Positions 60,105 to 64,000 of a DNA stretch of 64,000 nucleotides are shown piece after piece (the stretch's first letter is position 1; each line of letters begins with the position of its first letter). The notes beneath the pieces were generated by a model. It was given only the letters and a program-made list of their open reading frames with translations, searched no databases and was not told the DNA's origin. Origin of the DNA: Phorcus lineatus (taxonomy: Eukaryota; Mollusca; Gastropoda; Trochida; Trochidae); assembly GCA_921293015.1 (NCBI GenBank), contig OV121097.1:15437924-15501923 (forward strand), written 5' to 3'. The translations under genes and the position numbers were made by a program.

Positions 60105-60109
60105 CTGAT

Positions 60110-61283
60110 AAAAACAATGTTGAACGTGAATTGATCAGAACTTTATATAAATATTATACGTTTTGAAAAATATCGATATTATAAAACTTTCAATCATGTC
60201 ATGGAGACCTTGATTGCACTAATTTCACATTTTCTGTTAAAACATTTTCAAGACTATTTTCGATATTTCGAAAAAGATTAATTTAGTTTAAGTCCGGGGA
60301 TGGGGCAGGTATGCTCATCACCCAAATAATCTTTTGTTTTATGTATCCCCCTGAAGGATCGGGAGACATATTGGTTTTTGGTTGAGTTCCTGTCGGCGTC
60401 AGCGTCAGCGTCGGCGTTGGCGTTCACATTCCCATGGCGTTTCCATTTCTATTTTCAGGCGCGATGCCTCTCCAGCGGCCAGTTCCATGTGCAGGATAAA
60501 ACATGACCCGCGGGCATTTTAGTAAAGTTTCCCGAGGGGGGAAGGCATACTTTTCGACAATTCCCACGGGTCATGTCTTACCTAACTTATAAACCGACAG
60601 AAAAAACTGGAAAACAACTTTTGTCTGATGTATTTATTGGTTGACAATGTAATGAAAAGTCATTGAGAGTCGATCCAATATGTTTTCGGTTTTGAAATGC
60701 ATCGCGCGAACGCATTCGCGTTAGTCTTGGTATGCGTTCTATCTGTGGCCAACATTCATCTGCAGTGGTAGGTTTAACTCGCGCGGTTTTCACTTTAAAA
60801 TCGACTAAAAATCCCTAGATCGTCAAATAACTTTTAAGAATGATAAAAAAAATTCCTAGCCTTAGTTTACCTAACAATAAACATAATAAATTAATATAAA
60901 TAGCAGCGACTCAAACTCAGACCTACCTGTATGTTATAAAAGGAACTAACTTGAGACCTTCATCAGCACTGTCACAGGGACTTAGTTGTTAGAGCGTTGG
61001 GTTCAGCGTTTTAGAAAGTAATAGAAAGTCTACACCTTGACTTTAATTTTTAAAAATCAATAATATCGATCATTTGGAAAAAAATAAGTTAATTGCTGGG
61101 GACAGATGGCATTATTAAGATAATTGCCCGGGTAAGAGGGAATAATCAAAATAATTGCCCGGGTTAAAGAGACATTATTAAGATAATGCCCGAAGTAGCG
61201 TCATTGAATCAGGTTTGCGGAAAAATACGTAAAACAGTGTCCCGGTGGATTGACGTAACTGGAGGTTTATAAAATCAGACAGT
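60110..61283. other. Putative intron of the PAN gene with short repeats
   Basis: It contains a GTCGGCGTCAGCGTCAGCGT hexamer run (60392-60424) typical of invertebrate dispersed repeats. An inverted pair ACATGACCCGCGGG/CCCACGGGTCATGT lies near 60508 and 60567. Three diverged units around AGATAATTGCCCGGGT lie at about 61100-61195. No exon was recognised. Confidence 0.5.
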
Positions 61284-62480
61284 GATTACTACAATACAAT
61301 ACAATGCAATACAATATATGGTTTATTAAATTCTCACCATTTGTACAACATGGTTTACAATGTTTGTTTTTGACATACAACTAAGATAAAAGAAAAAATG
61401 CCACCCAAAACGGGTTACGAGAGACTACATATCTCTGTTAAAGATCCACTCCGTGAGTAGTTGGAGTCATAAATGCCAAACTTAATCAATGGTGTAATTT
61501 GATCGCGAAGTATCGACTGTTACCAAAGAGACACATTTTAAAGCTTGTTGGTTTTTTACAGGGACAATATGAAGGTAGAACGTCGCAATTATGATCGAAA
61601 ACCGGACAGTGGCGCGCTTCAAATAGTAAAACGTAACTTTGGAGACTTATCTAAAACAGCCAGGAGGGCAGTTGAGAGTTGATAGTGTTTGATAGATTAT
61701 ATAACTAGTATCCATGTATATTGGACGTGATATCTACAATTCTGTGCATTTATAAGGATGTTTATATATTCATGGAAAACCAGTATTTGTCCTATATATG
61801 TCTTTTGGACATGAAAAGATAAGGTGTTTTGATTTCATATCACCACATATGACATTTAGGTTCGTATCTTTAAGAGCTTCAGGTAAAACATGTAAAATCA
61901 ATTTAAAAAGGTAGTGTAAGATGCACAAGTTTTACACAAACTGTAAACATAGGTATAGTCTAAGAAGGTAAGTATAAGTAATACAGATTGTAAGATACAT
62001 AGTATATAATTAGAATGTAAATTGTAAAAGTATATTATGCATAAAACAACTTCCTTCGCATAAACATTTTAAAACACATGCTTCACAAAAAAAGGCAGAT
62101 TATAATGATTGTTTAAAATGGTTAAATCAACAGGAGTGTGGTAAAACATTTTGTGGAAATAAGAAGTGAGGATATCGTCATAAAGGGGGCAGTACAACAG
62201 AAAGTTGGTCTCGTCTTCAACTCGATCTGTACAAGATTTACAAATTTTTTCTGTAGCAGGTATTGGAGCAGAACGATATCGGCCCGTTACAATTACAAGT
62301 TTAAGGGAGCCACATCGTAGTGAAGCCAAGATTGCACGCTTGGAAGAGCAAAAGAGGGTAGTAATTAGAATAAGACTGTTAAAGGTTTGGTTCCGTGAGC
62401 TTTTGATAAATTTATAGTTGTAACCTTTAGATCTGCTTGAGACAACACATTGCCAGCTCTGTACAAACATTTTAGCGTGT
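61284..62480 (-). pseudogene. LINE 3' end with (ATTGT)n tail, split by a TTAA element
   Basis: The minus strand at 62470-62069 encodes a decayed C-terminus of a non-LTR polyprotein (RAILASLRCGSLKLVIVTGR, then ICKSC, then NFLLYCPLYDDI), the same zinc-finger-like block as at 14200 and 16700. The 3' UTR runs to a run of TACAA on the plus strand (61284-61316), which is the element's (TTGTA)n-like tail. A TTAA element interrupts the UTR at 61438-61873. Confidence 0.75.
61438..61873. mobile_element. TTAA-flanked element, relative of 43272-43749, reversed
   Basis: TTAA borders both sides. The left end AGATCCACTCCGTGAGTAG matches the right end of the 43.3-kb element. The interior follows it in inverse order, including TGATCGAAAACCGGACAGTG and GCGCGC. 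Its other end lacks the outermost 40 bp or so seen in the first copy. Confidence 0.7.
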
Positions 62481-62769
62481 TTTAAAATTCTTTATAAACT
62501 CACGGGTAAAAAAACGCTACCGTGTATTTGAATCTAGAGTGCAGGATAAATACAAAAGTGAGATTTTTTTTTAAATGTTTATTCAACAAGAACATTTGAC
62601 GATATGATATTCATACAAAATGCAAAAACTCAGCCTCCGTTATCAACCACAGAGTCTGTTATTGGCCCGGGGTCCAAGTCCAAGTCCAATGACCGATTGC
62701 GGTTCAGGGATATACATGTTGAGTGTATTGAAAACAGTTAACATTAATAACGTGTATTGCCTACCCTTG

Positions 62770-63645
62770 CCACAATACACGCATTAACCCTCCGCCGCAT
62801 GGGGAAAATCGTATCTCTGACGTCAAAACGTTGGATGCGCTGCCATTCTTCTTGGAGTGCTTGAGAAGATTTTCGATCGTGTCAGGAGAGCATGCTGGCC
62901 ACGGCAAAACGTCGACGTGGTTATTCTGAGTAACCCGAGCTGTGTACGATCAGGCATCGTCTTGTTGAAAGATCACACCTTGTGTCTGTTGCCGTAGAAA
63001 GGGAGAGACGACGGGATGGAGAATGTCATCGACGTAAAGCTGAGCCGTTAGATTTCTATTTGCGATAACCAGTGGCGTCTTCTTCTCGCCAAGTATGCCT
63101 CCCCAAACCATGACACTTCCTCCTCCGTAGGGCACAACCTCCTGAACGCAAAATGCAGCGGTTCTATCTCCCCGACGATGGTAAACACGTACTCTTCCAT
63201 CTGCTTTGCAAGAGACAGAACCGACTTTCATCAGAGACAAGCATCCTCTGCCACTGACGTTGCTGCCAACGTAAAACCGTCCTCACCCATCTCAGTCTTC
63301 GTTGACGATGTTCGGCTGTCAACAACTGTCCCCGGAACAAGCTGTATGCCCTAATGCCATGGGACCTTAGACGTCTAGCCATTGTGCGTCTGCATACCCG
63401 ATGACCCAGTGCATTAGACGCCGATGAAGTCACTGTCAGGAAGCAGTTTCTGATGTGTAACGTGTGCAGATATTGGTCGTCCTCGTATGTTGTGACTCTC
63501 GGTCGGCCTGATCTTCGTCTGTCTAACGTTGCATCAGACTTGTGAAAGTTGTAGGGTGACAGCCAAGCGTTCTTGCTACACACGGGTTTGGGTGGCTCCA
63601 ATTTCAATCATCCCGATTACTCGCTCACGTTGTTGTAAAGTCAAA
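62770..63645 (-). pseudogene. Tc1-like transposase pseudogene
   Basis: Read on the minus strand, fragments follow the order of a Tc1-family transposase. A helix-turn-helix start (TLQQRERVIGMIEIGATQTR) is followed by a frameshift and RRRSGRPRVTT. Next come ALGHRVCRRTMARRLRSHGI and LVSDESRFCL with the first catalytic Asp. After another frameshift come DGRVRVYHRRGDRTAAFCVQ, GGGSVMVWGGILGEKKTPLV and IFQQDDA with the second Asp. A stop, a deletion near the third acidic residue and a last frame with QALQEEWQRIQRF complete it. The multiple shifts show it is dead. Terminal inverted repeats were not identified. Confidence 0.88.
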
Positions 63646-64000
63646 CTTCACATTCTTTTTTCAATATTTTTTTATTTACAAAGTGGGTGTTTGACAACCA
63701 ATTCGCATTGATTTTATTTTTCTTTGCATTGAATGAAAAAGGTGAAAACCATAATTTGACAAAATTTGGGAAGAAAGTGTGTTTGATACCACAGTTCAAT
63801 AGGAAATCATTGTTGTATTATGGTGAAGTGTTTTCATGCGATTGGGTTTGAATCTGAGTTTAATTTTTTCATAATTTCAAATCTCAAGTAGTAGCACTTC
63901 TTTTGCCCATTAGTTTATATTTGTTGAACATTTACTTTGAAAATATATCGTTTCAAGTTGATAACAAAATTTTATCATTTTTAAAATCTTAAGGGGGGAT
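63646..64000. other. No gene recognised at the right edge
   Basis: AT-rich sequence, possibly the flank or the terminal part of the Tc1-like element. Nothing else is supported. Confidence 0.4.

Noticed and set aside
60960..61020. tRNA-like stretch with TTAGTTGTTAGAGCGTTGG
   Set aside because: An A-box-like word is present but there is no B box or cloverleaf that I can fold.

Overview
The window is AT-rich nuclear DNA of an invertebrate animal, most likely a mollusc. Its genes are split by GT-AG introns, and it carries tRNA-derived SINEs whose 3' ends read like the common molluscan type (GCGGCGTTAAA followed by an AACTCACTCAC-like tail). It also holds a BEL/Pao LTR retrotransposon, several LINE relics, a Tc1-like transposase relic and many foldback elements. 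There are few host genes and all of them look secreted. No rRNA gene, genuine tRNA gene or CRISPR array was seen.

Layout. 1-6890: end of a higher-order satellite with units of about 1.44-1.56 kb. 8534-10951 (minus): an intact five-exon gene for a 150-residue secreted calcium-binding protein with four EF loops, made of two homologous halves. 11-18.5 kb: repeats, LINE 3' ends, a SINE, and an inverted copy of the flank of the next gene. 18660-28685 (unit A) and about 29486-50590 (unit B) are a tandem segmental duplication. Each unit holds one four-exon gene (278 codons) coding for an N-terminal PAN/apple-like domain, a short Cys-rich linker and a C-terminal fucolectin (FTP) domain. Unit B has since received a 7.2-kb BEL/Pao element in intron 2 of its lectin gene, two SINEs and a TTAA-flanked element; unit A gives the empty site for the intact SINE and the TTAA element. 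50.6-59.8 kb: no recognisable gene, only hairpins and dispersed repeats. 59857-60104 (minus): the terminal exon of another PAN-domain protein. 61.3-63.6 kb: a LINE 3' end interrupted by a TTAA element, then a decayed Tc1-like transposase.

How it fits together. The paired PAN-FTP genes look like secreted fucose-binding lectins, a class used in invertebrate innate recognition. Copy A keeps the residues expected to contact fucose (His170, Arg198, Arg205); copy B has Ser at 170. Amino-acid changes cluster around that site while the 5' flank is nearly unchanged, so the pair looks like a young duplicate diverging in ligand specificity. The EF-hand gene is unrelated to them. Its two halves each carry an intron at the same codon and phase, so it arose by internal duplication of an intron-containing half-gene.

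Limits. Exon structures were read by eye from splice signals, phase continuity and family resemblance; no transcript or database evidence was available. Repeat boundaries are approximate unless target-site duplications or an empty site are described.
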